From Saccharicrinis sp963663905 (GTDB lineage: Bacteria; Bacteroidota; Bacteroidia; Bacteroidales; Marinilabiliaceae), in NCBI GenBank assembly GCA_963663905.2, contig CAXXQP010000001.1, forward strand, positions 411,739 through 475,738: a DNA stretch of 64,000 bases. Reading direction: 5' to 3'. The position numbers were made by a program, and so were the translations under genes. Within the stretch, counting starts at the first letter, position 1, and each line of letters starts with the position of its first letter. Shown here piece after piece: positions 28,915 through 39,900 of the stretch. The notes below the pieces were generated by a model. That model had not been told where the DNA came from. It saw only the letters and a program-made list of their open reading frames with translations, and made no database searches.

Positions 28915-30123
28915 TTATTTTTTACTAATACGGATCATTAAAGCATCATGTACTCCAATTTTTGCTTTCAATGGCTTTGTTGTATCACCTATTTTTCTAT
29001 CATTAAACAGATCCTTTATGGTGTAGGTATTTCGTTTAAAATCAGCAAACCTACCATATATATCATCTCCCATATCATGTTTAAGCCAATCGAATTCTAA
29101 TTCATATTCCTCTTCATTCATATTTACAAAGACAATAGCCCAGTCATCCTTTGTAAGTGGCTTTATCCATGTTTCAATATTATTCTCATTGCTAAACCTA
29201 AAAGCCTGAATGCCTAATGAATCCTGATTAATAGCTATCACTCCTTCATTAGATAAAGTTTTAATTACATCAGGTGTTGCATTACGTATATCATTACCCA
29301 TAATTAGGGGCGAAGCCAACATTGCCCACATAGCAAAATGACTTCTATTTTGTGCATCCGTTAAATCATTACCAACTTCCATCATATCAAGATCATTCCA
29401 ATGTCCCGGACCTGCATACTTACGAATATCCTTACGCATATTTATAATTTTCCAAATCCCCCACGAAGACCATGAACCATGTCCTACTTCACAATCCCAA
29501 CAATTAATTATATCACCACTAACGCGCCATAAATGCCCAATCTCTTTACCCCATTTCCAAGGATTGCTATCACCCCATTCACAAATACTAAATACAATAG
29601 GCCTTCCTGTTGCATACAAGGCATCTCTCATGGTTAAATAAGCACCTTCTGCCTTAAGCTTTTCAGTATTACACCAATCATATTTCAGATAATCAACTCC
29701 CCAGTCGGCATAACTCTGAGCATCAATATATTCATAACCTCTACTACCGGGATATCCCCCACATGTTTTAAAACCTGCACAATTATAAATTCCAAATTTC
29801 AACCCTTTTGAATGAATATATTCACCCAAAGCCTTCATTCCACCAGGAAACTTCAGAGTATCTCCATATAACCTTCCATATTCATCTCTCTCCATAGCCA
29901 TCCATCCATCGTCGAGTATAAGATATTCATATCCTGCATCACGAAAACCATTCTCTACCATAGCATCTGCGATTCCTTTGACCAATTCTTCATTGATATC
30001 ACAACCAAAAGTATTCCAGCTATTCCATCCCATAGGAGGTGTTAAAGCTAAATTTTCAGATTTTTGCCCCTTAACTAAAGAAATAGCAAGAACCATTAGA
30101 CTTAAAATCAATAATCTCTTCAT
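28915..30123 (-). CDS. GH27 alpha-galactosidase B
   Basis: The 402-residue paralog of the enzyme at 8004-9212 has a signal peptide ending SLVKGQ. It shows PPMGWNSWNTFG at 29-40, nucleophile D149 in LKYDWCN, and probable acid/base D204 in LWRVSGDI. Length and nearly all motifs are the same, while the N-terminus and scattered loops differ, as expected of a duplication followed by divergence. It would release alpha-galactose from galactomannan fragments. It sits between two GH26 genes in sub-locus B, so each sub-locus has its own debranching enzyme. Confidence 0.92.
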   Translation of the reverse strand: MKRLLILSLMVLAISLVKGQKSENLALTPPMGWNSWNTFGCDINEELVKGIADAMVENGFRDAGYEYLILDDGWMAMERDEYGRLYGDTLKFPGGMKALGEYIHSKGLKFGIYNCAGFKTCGGYPGSRGYEYIDAQSYADWGVDYLKYDWCNTEKLKAEGAYLTMRDALYATGRPIVFSICEWGDSNPWKWGKEIGHLWRVSGDIINCWDCEVGHGSWSSWGIWKIINMRKDIRKYAGPGHWNDLDMMEVGNDLTDAQNRSHFAMWAMLASPLIMGNDIRNATPDVIKTLSNEGVIAINQDSLGIQAFRFSNENNIETWIKPLTKDDWAIVFVNMNEEEYELEFDWLKHDMGDDIYGRFADFKRNTYTIKDLFNDRKIGDTTKPLKAKIGVHDALMIRISKK

Positions 30124-30300
30124 TTTTAAAATTTAATTTTTGTAAAACCATTTACACATAACGTAACTAGTACAATAGCCACGTTTGTCAATTATATTAT
30201 TCTAACATTAAAAAATCTTATTATGGTTTGCTCCCTTTTAAATATGAGCATTTGTAGATAACCTGACACAGTTATTGTTTTATTATAAAAAACTCGATTT

Positions 30301-31671
30301 CTACTTCAAATCAGGCATCTCATCACGTGTAATAACAAAATCGGAATTTATGGCATCAGCCCACCAATCTGCATTTGCATGCTCATGATCAGGAGATGTA
30401 AATGTATTAGAATGAACATCGTTGGTTCTGTTATAATCGTACCATGGCATAAAATAAGACCATTTAGCTCCATCTAACCATTGGCTAGTTATTCTTGACA
30501 CATTCCCCATCTCACTCAATGCCACCATTTTGTTAGGATAAATTTCTTGTATCATCTCAAATTGTTCTGCAAAATAGGTGGTTGTATTATTCCCATAGAT
30601 ATCTCTACCAATGATATCTACATATTCGTCACCTGGGTAGTAATCATTATCTTTAGTTTGGGTTGTCCAAACCCAGATAAGATTATTTAGTCCCTGCGAA
30701 TCAAAATATTCAAACATATAGATCCATAAATTTTTATAGACTTCAGAACCAGCATCTCCCCACCAAAACCATGCAGAGCCCCCACTATACTCATATATAT
30801 TTCCAGCTGCTTCATGAAGAGGACGCCAAAGTACCGGAATATTTTTATTCTGGAGTAACTTCAGATAATTAGCCATTTCTTCCAAATCTTGTTTTGCTAA
30901 TTTGTTTTCCCAAGTTCCTTCAATCAAAACATTAGAAGCTCGAAATGTAGTTTCATCTGGTTTATATGTATATTCTGTCGAACCATCATACTTTGGTACT
31001 ACCCAGTGCCAAGAAGCTCCAATTAATCCATTGTTACTCCACCACTCTTCTACAAAATCAGTTATAGAATAATCTATCCAATTAGCTGGTGAATAGGGTA
31101 AATGACCATAATCAAAATTAGCAATTGCCGGATATTTACCTGTATGATATTTAACCCATTCTGCTTCATTTAGATTCCATGCTCCACAAGCTTGAGTTGA
31201 TGATATACAATTCACCCCATAATTTTTTATAAGAAAGCTATATACATTAACAGCCTCTTTTGATGGATTTTCTCCAACTAAACTTGGATTTATTGTAGTT
31301 TCAATAAGATCCTTTGTTGTAAATACAATTTTCAGTTCTTCTTCAAGTGGCACATTATTAGTATTTACCAAAGACCCTGCTGGGACTATTATAGTATAAG
31401 TGGTACTTCCAGATAATTCTGTTGTAAAAACTAATTTTGTAAACGATGATTCAACATCAACATCTGCACCATTTATAGTTATTCCATGATCGGGCATTAG
31501 GGTAATAACTTCATCAAAGATAACTTCTATAGAAGTTTCCAAAGCTACACCTGTTGCGTTATTTATTGGAATACTTGATTTGAAATTTGGAGCTAATCTT
31601 TCAACTTCTTCACTTTTTGTACAAGCTACCAGATACACTAACAGCATACAACTTAATATCAATCTACTCAT
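30301..31671 (-). CDS. GH26 lipoprotein with Ig-like domain and loop insertion
   Basis: The ATG at 31671 gives 456 residues with a lipobox (VYLVAC, Cys17); an upstream TTG adds six. Residues about 25-120 form an SbsA-type Ig-like domain (PINNATGVALETSIEVIF). GH26 follows, with acid/base E287 and nucleophile E387 (VALSEMGN). The acid/base region reads HEAAGNIYEYSGGSAWFWWG, with about eight or nine extra residues between HEAAG and WFWWG compared with the other four GH26 proteins here; this may change the substrate cleft. It is the first enzyme gene of sub-locus B after a stem-loop. Confidence 0.88.
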   Translation of the reverse strand: MSRLILSCMLLVYLVACTKSEEVERLAPNFKSSIPINNATGVALETSIEVIFDEVITLMPDHGITINGADVDVESSFTKLVFTTELSGSTTYTIIVPAGSLVNTNNVPLEEELKIVFTTKDLIETTINPSLVGENPSKEAVNVYSFLIKNYGVNCISSTQACGAWNLNEAEWVKYHTGKYPAIANFDYGHLPYSPANWIDYSITDFVEEWWSNNGLIGASWHWVVPKYDGSTEYTYKPDETTFRASNVLIEGTWENKLAKQDLEEMANYLKLLQNKNIPVLWRPLHEAAGNIYEYSGGSAWFWWGDAGSEVYKNLWIYMFEYFDSQGLNNLIWVWTTQTKDNDYYPGDEYVDIIGRDIYGNNTTTYFAEQFEMIQEIYPNKMVALSEMGNVSRITSQWLDGAKWSYFMPWYDYNRTNDVHSNTFTSPDHEHANADWWADAINSDFVITRDEMPDLK

Positions 31672-31757
31672 AAGCAAACATTTATTCAATCTCTTATTTT
31701 CCTATTATCTCATTAACGGACATACCTATATTATAAAATATCCTTAAAGAATACTTT

Positions 31758-31790
31758 TCAACGGGGTTGTTAAAAAAACTCCCCCGTTGA
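31758..31790 (-). promoter_or_regulatory. Intercistronic stem-loop between SGBP and GH26
   Basis: TCAACGGGG at 31758-31766 pairs with CCCCGTTGA at 31782-31790. As in sub-locus A, it lies between the last binding-protein gene and the first GH26 gene. No T run follows on the minus strand; the T7 lies inside the loop. mRNA stabilisation or partial attenuation is likely. Confidence 0.6.
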
Positions 31791-31810
31791 TTCACTTCAA
31801 TTATTAATTG

Positions 31811-33910
31811 TTACTTAGGGTCAAAACGCAAATTGTCTATACTAATACCTCCTGGAATAGGTCCTCCATACATGCCGTTCGTTCCTGTTGAAAGATCCAG
31901 TGTACCTGATAAATTAAGTTGAACTGGATCTATCGAAACTGTAATCCAATTTCCGTTTGTGGTGGCAGGGAAAAGTCCTGAACCGTACCAATTCCAACTA
32001 TCTCCTAACACAAATTGCATAGCTGCATTTTCAGCTCCGGTTACACCTTCTTCAATTCTAATATCAAATTTAATCATGTAATTCTCAACATTATTAATTA
32101 CCGGCCCGGGGGCACCACTTGACTGATGATTACAGTTCATTAACCATCCGTCACCTATTGTTGCATCAACATGCAGATAAGTATTCCCACTTTCTTCAAC
32201 AATAGAAGTGTTACCACTCCATGAATTATCCCAATATCCATTATGGTCACCATGTTGCTCATAATCCATAACCATAATTGTTTCAGAAGTTATTGGATCT
32301 GTACCCCCAATAAAAATTTCTGGTAACAAACCTTGTTCACCTTCATAGGTTATCATTTTTACCTGACCAAATCCTGTTGTAACATCGACCGGCACATAAA
32401 CTTCAACCTTAGTATCCGTTTTTATACCATACTCTGTTGCTGATATATCACCTGGGAACACCAATTCTTTAATTAGATCCAAGTTTGTTCCAATAATAGT
32501 AAGCACTTCCCCCGGGGTAGCTTTATTTTCGATATAAGATTCAAAATTTGGAAGGTTTTGTTGAACCTCAATTTCTGAACTTGAAATAATCTCTTCACCG
32601 TTTATTGCAATTAATGTAATTACTCCTGTTTCAGCACCAACCGGTATTGTAACATTTATTTCATTTTGAGATTGCTGAATTATTGCTCCTTCTACACCAC
32701 CTGTAAACATAACTTTCTTAACGACATCCAGATTATTTCCTGTAATGATTATATTAGTGTTAGGCTTTGCTGAAGTTGGTGTAAATTCATTTAATGAAGG
32801 AGATACTATAGTAATAATTCCCCCTGAAACTGATTTGATTGATTTAGTAACAAATATAACTTCTCCTGTAATAGCAGCATCTGGCACTTCAACAGTTATC
32901 TGTGTTGCAGAACCACCACTGATAATTGTACCCTCAACACCGTCTGCAAAATAAACCGTATTAATCAAGTCCAAATTCTCACCTGTAACAGTTATTAATT
33001 CGCCATTTTTCGTGGAGTTTTGTGATATATTTAATGTCGGTACCATCATCACAAGACCATCAGTAGAACTAATAGTAACTCCAGATGCTAATCCTAGCTG
33101 TAATTCCCCGTCTTGCGCATTATCTGGAACAGTTACACTTATGGAAATTCCATTTGTTTCTGAAAACTCAGTTACCGTAACTCCTCCACCAAAAGTAATA
33201 TTAGTTACCAAGTCTAAATTAGTACCTGTAAAAGACATCTCTGCTCCAGGTTTAACTGGATTTGGAGATATATTACTAATCGTTGGTGTAATTATCTGCA
33301 ATTCATCATCAGCATAAATAACTATAGGATCTTCGGCTCCATTGGAAATTGCCATTTTTCCTGATTGAGCTTCCTTAGGAACAACAAGAGTAATTTCCTT
33401 CCGTGACTTTGAGGTAAACATGGCACTATCAACTGTTACTCTATCTGTAAAAATTACTTCCCCAACCAGGTTAAGGTAATCTCCGCTTAATGTTAACACA
33501 GCACCTGGTTTTATAGTAGTTGGGGAAAATGATTCAATTGAAATTGGTTCATAGTAACCAATCGGTGTTTTTGTTGTAATCACGTTCTCTCCGGCTAACA
33601 ATTGCACATATCCATCCTCTGCATCCTGAGGCACTATTACTTTAATTCCAGTTGATGTTTGCGCCACAAATTCAGAGCTTTTAATTTCTAAATCTCCAGG
33701 TATAATTATAGCGTCAACCTGATCCAAATTTTCACCAATAAAACGTAACTCAGCTCCCCTGGCTATTGGCATTGGCCCATAGCTACTTAGAATTACTTCA
33801 TCAATACCGTTGTTATCATCATTTTCACATGATGACAAGACAATACTCAGTCCGACAACGGCAAACAAAAATGATAGTAATGTCGATTTTATATATTTTT
33901 TAAATTGCAT
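31811..33910 (-). CDS. Surface glycan-binding lipoprotein with six IPT/TIG repeats
   Basis: The 699-residue lipoprotein (IVLSSC) contains about six tandem IPT/TIG Ig-like repeats between residues 38 and 525. Each has a G-x-N-L-D-L-(I/V) segment followed by a (F/I)-(T/P)-G-G-V-like strand. A C-terminal beta-sandwich of about 165 residues follows, with exposed aromatics (GYWDNSWSGN, GDSWNWYGSG) suited to glycan contact. The repeats would act as a stalk placing the binding domain far from the membrane. It is the fourth gene after SusC in sub-locus B, 29 bases from the preceding SGBP gene. Mannan as ligand is inferred. Confidence 0.82.
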   Translation of the reverse strand: MQFKKYIKSTLLSFLFAVVGLSIVLSSCENDDNNGIDEVILSSYGPMPIARGAELRFIGENLDQVDAIIIPGDLEIKSSEFVAQTSTGIKVIVPQDAEDGYVQLLAGENVITTKTPIGYYEPISIESFSPTTIKPGAVLTLSGDYLNLVGEVIFTDRVTVDSAMFTSKSRKEITLVVPKEAQSGKMAISNGAEDPIVIYADDELQIITPTISNISPNPVKPGAEMSFTGTNLDLVTNITFGGGVTVTEFSETNGISISVTVPDNAQDGELQLGLASGVTISSTDGLVMMVPTLNISQNSTKNGELITVTGENLDLINTVYFADGVEGTIISGGSATQITVEVPDAAITGEVIFVTKSIKSVSGGIITIVSPSLNEFTPTSAKPNTNIIITGNNLDVVKKVMFTGGVEGAIIQQSQNEINVTIPVGAETGVITLIAINGEEIISSSEIEVQQNLPNFESYIENKATPGEVLTIIGTNLDLIKELVFPGDISATEYGIKTDTKVEVYVPVDVTTGFGQVKMITYEGEQGLLPEIFIGGTDPITSETIMVMDYEQHGDHNGYWDNSWSGNTSIVEESGNTYLHVDATIGDGWLMNCNHQSSGAPGPVINNVENYMIKFDIRIEEGVTGAENAAMQFVLGDSWNWYGSGLFPATTNGNWITVSIDPVQLNLSGTLDLSTGTNGMYGGPIPGGISIDNLRFDPK

Positions 33911-33939
33911 ATCTAATTGTTTTAAATAATCAAATAATA

Positions 33940-35181
33940 CTACATTGGTACGATACGAATGTTATCAATACACATATGCACCTTACAATCTTCTCCTTCT
34001 ACCCCACCATGGTATACGAAAAAAGTTAACCCGCCAAGCATATCGTTTGATATATTAGCTCCAGCATCTTTTCCATCATGATAATAATGAAATTCAGACA
34101 TAGGAATTGAAACTGTTATCCAGCCATCTGTTTGAAAACTTCCACTCAGCACCCATGGGTTCCACAAACCTCTCATCGTGGCATTATCAGCAATATAGGC
34201 GTTGGTACCATTAACTTCATATGGTGTAAAAATCATTTGGAGAGCAGAGGCTTTCCATTCTTCTACTACATAACACTCGAACTTTAACACTGCTTTAGTA
34301 AGATCTCCCTCATAAAAAGGCTCTTCTGATCTTCCATTGGATGCATTCCATAAATTAAAACTAAAACTATCCTCGTTCCATGTTCCTCCAATGGAACCAG
34401 CCATATCTCCCTCAAAACGTACGTAATTACCATTTATACCTTCAGGTTCAGAATTAGCTATATTACCTGCTCGCCATCCTCCTGCGGCATCTAATACATC
34501 CCAATCCAAGATATAATTGCGATCATCACGAAAATAAAAAGTCGAAATACCTGAACCATAAATTGTTTTAACTGTTAAAGGACCAACACCGGCACCAATT
34601 GGTACAGTTACTGTAATCTCATCATAGTTCTCACTTACATTTTGTACCTCTCCTTCCAAATTCCCAGGAAAAAACACACGTAACGGAACATTTTCATCAT
34701 TAATAAAGTAATTTCCTTTTATAACAGCTTGCTCTCCATCCTTAATAAATTCACATATCATTGATCTAGGCGCAGGAGGAGGTACAACAACATTGAAATC
34801 ATATTTTATAGTATCCATTCCTACAACCATAAATATTTGATTAGATACTATTTCTGGTATTTCGTTAGGAATGGTAACAAACATTGAGTTTGATGTAATA
34901 AAACTTGTATTTAAATAAGCCTGTTTATCATTAAACCATACCTCACTAATACTTGTCAAATTTTCACCTATTAAGGCAACTGTTGAATTTAATGATGCAC
35001 TTACAATCAATGAATCTGATTTATCAGGATCTGCAACTCGTATATAGTCAATACTAGGGATCCCATCTGTTATCTCATACTCATGTGGATATTCCTCGCA
35101 GGCATTAAAAAGCAATCCTGCTAAAACAACCATCATTACAAGGAATAAACCATGTTTTCTATTTCTATTATATGCTATCAT
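33940..35181 (-). CDS. Surface glycan-binding lipoprotein, IPT/TIG type
   Basis: The 413-residue lipoprotein (LLFNACEE) has one or two IPT/TIG-like domains (about 40-195; VALIGENLTSISEVWF, VIKGNYF) and a C-terminal beta-sandwich (about 205-413) with many aromatics (NLWNASNG, RGLWNPWV, SEFHYYHDG). It ends MCIDNIRIVPM, like the ends of the other SGBPs. It follows susD by 20 bases. It is the probable primary SGBP of sub-locus B, acting at the cell surface with SusC/D. Confidence 0.8.
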   Translation of the reverse strand: MIAYNRNRKHGLFLVMMVVLAGLLFNACEEYPHEYEITDGIPSIDYIRVADPDKSDSLIVSASLNSTVALIGENLTSISEVWFNDKQAYLNTSFITSNSMFVTIPNEIPEIVSNQIFMVVGMDTIKYDFNVVVPPPAPRSMICEFIKDGEQAVIKGNYFINDENVPLRVFFPGNLEGEVQNVSENYDEITVTVPIGAGVGPLTVKTIYGSGISTFYFRDDRNYILDWDVLDAAGGWRAGNIANSEPEGINGNYVRFEGDMAGSIGGTWNEDSFSFNLWNASNGRSEEPFYEGDLTKAVLKFECYVVEEWKASALQMIFTPYEVNGTNAYIADNATMRGLWNPWVLSGSFQTDGWITVSIPMSEFHYYHDGKDAGANISNDMLGGLTFFVYHGGVEGEDCKVHMCIDNIRIVPM

Positions 35182-35201
35182 ATTAAACTTCTTTAAGAAA
35201 A

Positions 35202-36902
35202 TTAATTATAACCAATTGAACCAAAGTCAAAACTTATAGGTTCATCCATTAAACCTGGGTTTAATGATAAGTCTACTTCTGGGAAAGGAATGGTAAAATC
35301 CTCATCTGTTAAACCTGTAACTTTATGACTTTGAATTTCAAGTCCAGAATTATCATTATGCAAGTAAAAATTATCGAGTCCTAACCAAGTCCCTCTTTCC
35401 TGAGATAAAATAATACTTTTAGCTAATTCAGGTTTATAGTAATGTAACCTTACCAAATCATACCATCTGTCTCCTTCAAAAGCAAACTCTATACGTCGCT
35501 CGTTATATATATCATCAAAAGTGATACTTGAAACATCCTCATGATTCCCTTTAAGAGCGCGGGCACGGACAGCATTAAAAGCCTTTAAGGCAGAAGCATC
35601 ACTTGTTATTGTACCATTCCCTAAAACAGCTTCAGCATAAACTAAATACACATCAGATAATCTCAATAAATGTGTACTTAATGGTGTATGCATTCCATCC
35701 AGTGTTTCATAACCCTGAGCCTGGGCATCGGCTAGGCGACCTACAATATGTTTTGCACAATTAGCTCCTGTACCACTAACAAAACTGATCGAGCCACCAT
35801 AAATTCCATCAGTTGAATTATCCCAATTGTATGAAAAGCCCCCTTTATCTGTCCAAAAGTAATCATAGGTATCACCTACCATCATCATAGTAGCCTTCCT
35901 GCGTACATCATAATAGTTTCTTGTAAGTTTATCTGCACTTTCTCCAAAAGCAGCTTGCAAATCAATGGTAGGATAAACGTAGTTACCCCAGGAACCCACT
36001 GCATCAGAAAAATTTGACAAAGACAAATCTGACTGAAGCGAATTTTGGCTGGTCCATTGCTCCCCGACTGTCCAGTGCCATGCAAGTAAACTCTCATCAA
36101 TAAAATTACCTTTTAGTTGAAATATCTCTTCGTAATCAGGATGTAACAACCTACCGCTTTCTTCAATCACTATTTTAGCATATTTTGCCGCTTCTGATAA
36201 ATCACTTTCATTACGCGAACCACTCATTCCAAAACCTGATTTAGTCAAATATACCTTAGCCAACAAGCCATATGCAGAATATTTATCAATTCGACCAGTC
36301 ATATTATTCTCTGGCAGTAGTTCAATAGCATCTTTAAGAATTAATGTGATATACTTATAAACATCTTCAATTTTATTACGCTTAAGTGTAGCTGACGTAT
36401 TGTTTGCTATTGTTGTTGCATTATCATGAATAATAGGAACAGCACCAAAACAACGTACTAAATAAAAATAACTCATTGCTTTCCATACCATTGCTTCGCC
36501 TTTAACGGTATTTTTTGCATCCTTGGATACAGAAGATCCTGATTTTAAATCCACATTTTGAATTACTCCATTACAATAAGCATTCACAGCCCATAAAGAT
36601 GCTGAAACATTAGCAATTTGTTCATCAGAACCATTAAGTGTAAAATTAGTATAACCATCAGCTCCGTCAAAAACTAAGTTTCCACCCATAACCTCTCCTA
36701 TTCTCATAAATCCTCGCTGAAAATCATACCATGGAGAATTATAAATTGGATTTACAGACTGAAACAGTTGCTCATCATTCTGATAAAAACTATCAATTGT
36801 ATATGTATCCTCTGTTGGACGATCAAGAAAATCATCACACGCAACAAATCCGATCGCAACGAGGAAAATCATTACTATATTTTTTATTCCTTCTACTTTC
36901 AT
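35202..36902 (-). CDS. SusD/RagB-family glycan-binding lipoprotein
   Basis: The 566-residue lipoprotein (AIGFVACDDFLDRPTEDTYT) has SusD helical repeats and the C-terminal family pattern IYNERRIEFAFEGDRWYDLVRL. It is clearly divergent from the SusD at 18122-19780, so the two SusC/D pairs are not recent copies and may prefer different mannan structures or chain lengths. The gene begins 12 bases after susC. Oligosaccharide capture for the partner SusC is the expected role. Confidence 0.92.
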   Translation of the reverse strand: MKVEGIKNIVMIFLVAIGFVACDDFLDRPTEDTYTIDSFYQNDEQLFQSVNPIYNSPWYDFQRGFMRIGEVMGGNLVFDGADGYTNFTLNGSDEQIANVSASLWAVNAYCNGVIQNVDLKSGSSVSKDAKNTVKGEAMVWKAMSYFYLVRCFGAVPIIHDNATTIANNTSATLKRNKIEDVYKYITLILKDAIELLPENNMTGRIDKYSAYGLLAKVYLTKSGFGMSGSRNESDLSEAAKYAKIVIEESGRLLHPDYEEIFQLKGNFIDESLLAWHWTVGEQWTSQNSLQSDLSLSNFSDAVGSWGNYVYPTIDLQAAFGESADKLTRNYYDVRRKATMMMVGDTYDYFWTDKGGFSYNWDNSTDGIYGGSISFVSGTGANCAKHIVGRLADAQAQGYETLDGMHTPLSTHLLRLSDVYLVYAEAVLGNGTITSDASALKAFNAVRARALKGNHEDVSSITFDDIYNERRIEFAFEGDRWYDLVRLHYYKPELAKSIILSQERGTWLGLDNFYLHNDNSGLEIQSHKVTGLTDEDFTIPFPEVDLSLNPGLMDEPISFDFGSIGYN

Positions 36903-36914
36903 TACAGAAATTAA

Positions 36915-39900
36915 TTAAAATGAAACATTTAAACCGAACGTAAACACTTGAGGGGACGGATAACGGCCATTATCCAAGCCAAACACATTAGCACTTTGCG
37001 TACTTGCACCTACTTCAGGATCGAAACCACTATACTTTGTAAATGTGACAAGATTCTCAATACTGGCATAAGTTCTAACACTGCCTAGATGAATTCTTTC
37101 GGTAAGCTTTTTAGGCAAGGTGTATCCAAGAGTGATATTTTTTATACGGATAAATGAACCATCCTCAATATAACGATCCGAGATTCTATCATTATCGTTA
37201 GGATCTGTCACTACTGCTCTGGGTATATCAGTATTTGAATTTCTAACTCTTACATTACTAACATTTTCCCACCAGTTTCCATCATAAACTCCATCTAATG
37301 GTTCTAACCGCGCCCTATCTCGTACAACACCTAACTGATTATTCCAAATACTCTTCATATTCGATAAATTGATAGATGTGTAGTTCATTACATCATTACC
37401 GTACATTCCATTAACGAAGACACTCAAATCAAATTTTTTATAAGAGAACGTATTATTGAAACCAAATGTAAAATCTGGCATTGGAGATCCAATACTCGTT
37501 CGATCATAGGCATTAATAATGCCATCCGGCTTTCCATCAGGTCCGCTTATATCTTTAAATTTAAGATCACCTACAAAAGTTGTGTTACCAAATATAAAAG
37601 ATTCTCCATCTGTCGGGTATCCTTCAGGCCGTGGACTACTTTGAAGATCTTCCAAATCCTTATAAATACCATCTGTTACATAACCATAAAAATTAAATAA
37701 CGGATCACCTACTTCTGTTAATGATACAACATCATTCCATTGACCATATCCTTCAATATGTGCAGATGGTGACCCATCAAGTGCAATTAACTTATTACGG
37801 TTAAACGAGATTTGAAAATCGGTATCCCACACAAAACTGCCTTTAAAATTATGTGTCGTAACCGATACTTCAAGTCCTTTGTTATTTATTTCACCAAAAT
37901 TACCCCAAGGCGATTTCATTGCACTTGATGCATTACCTCTTGTTCCCATATATGAAGGTAACTGGGATTCCATTAACATACCACTTGACGTCTTATCATA
38001 AACTTCAAATACCATATCTACAAAATGAAGCAGAGATATATCTAATCCAATATTAAATTGTTCTTGTTTCTCCCATTGTATAAATGGATTTGCGATATTT
38101 GACTGACGGTATCCTGCCCCCAGTCCCGTATCCATTTTTGAAATGGAGGCACCCCATAAATATCCCCCGATATTTTGATTACCTACCTGTCCCCATCCAA
38201 AACGAAGTTTAGCATTTGTCAATACTGGTTCTACCCATTTTAAAAATGTTTCATTACTGAGCCTCCATGACCCGGCAAACGAATTAAAACCTGCCCAACG
38301 GTTTTTGGGTCCGAAATTAGAGGAACCATCTCGACGATAGGTATATGTAAACATATAACGATCATCATAGTTATAGGTTAAACGACCTAAATAAGATGCA
38401 TTAGCAGAGCTGCCAAATCCATATCCTATCTGGGGAGTACCAGCACCCAATTGAGGATTCTGAATATCATTACTTGGTAAGTTGGTATTGTATACCCTTT
38501 GATATTCATATGTACTCTCCCACATATCCTGTCCTACCATCAATGTTGCATTATGCTTTCCAAACTTTTTTGTATAAGTCAAGTAGTTCTTAATTTGCCA
38601 AAATATATTCTTATTAACTTGTGAACGCATAGAATTTATAGGACGCTCCCAATTACCATATACAATTCTTGGTCGAAACACCTCTGCTTTTGAATAATCT
38701 AAATTCATAGATCCTTCTGTATGCAACACTAAATCTTTCATAATATTTGCATCGAAGAAAATAGTACCACCTAAAGAATTTCTATACAAATAATTATCAT
38801 CATCCATTGCCTTTCCTATAGCATTTGGCTGAGAAATCTGCCCTTCTCTAAAAATACTTGCATATGTACCATCCATATTATAAATAGGCATATCAGGAGT
38901 AGTTTGCAAGGCAATTCTAATAATGCCCGATTCAGAATCTGCTAGTCCCAAACGCTCATCTGTTTGTGAGTAATTTAAATTTACTCCCATTTTAAGCCAG
39001 TCTTTAAGCTGGGCATCCAGATTTGTTCTAAAAGAGAAACGTTCAAACTCGGTTCCAATTATAGTACCTTCCTGATTTAGGTATCCTCCAGACACATAGT
39101 AACTCAGTTTTTCTCCGCCACCTGATATATTAACCTGATGCTGTTGAACAGATGCCAATTGAAAAATAGCTTCTTGCCAATCAGTTCCATGCCCCAGCAA
39201 TGTGGGATCCATATACTCCAACCTTTCATCACGCCCATCTGTTTCTGCAGCCACAGCATTGCTATATTCTGCAAATTCCTTCAAATTCATAATATCGATG
39301 CTTACAGCTTGCCTTTGAATACCATAAGAACCATCGTATTCAAATTTTGCATCACCTTTTTTTCCTCTCTTAGTAGTAATAATGATGACTCCGTTAGCAC
39401 CTTGCGAACCATAAATGGCTGTAGCAGACGCATCTTTCAAAATCTCCATCGACACAATATCACTTGGATTAATCTTTGATAAAGGAGATATTCCTGTTGT
39501 TGGAGAATTTCCTAACGCATCACCAAGACCCAACTCACTTCCGCTAGTTCTCGTATTAGTCATTGGTACTCCATCTATAACATACAATGGCTCCGCCCCA
39601 GCATTAATCGTACTTTGGCCACGTACACGAATACTTACTGCACCACCTGGTTGTCCGGAAGTAGATACTGCACTAACACCGGCAGCCCGCCCTTGCAAGG
39701 CTTGATCCAAATTGGCCATACCTGCTGACTTCAGCTTTTCAGCACTCAGTGACACAGAGGCTCCTGATAAATCACTTTTTTTCATTGTGCCATAACCAAC
39801 AACTACGACTTCGTCAAGCCCTGCTGTTTCGACCTCCATTTTAACATTTACAACACTCTTATTTGTGACATCTATTTTTTTATTTTCAAAACCAACAAAA

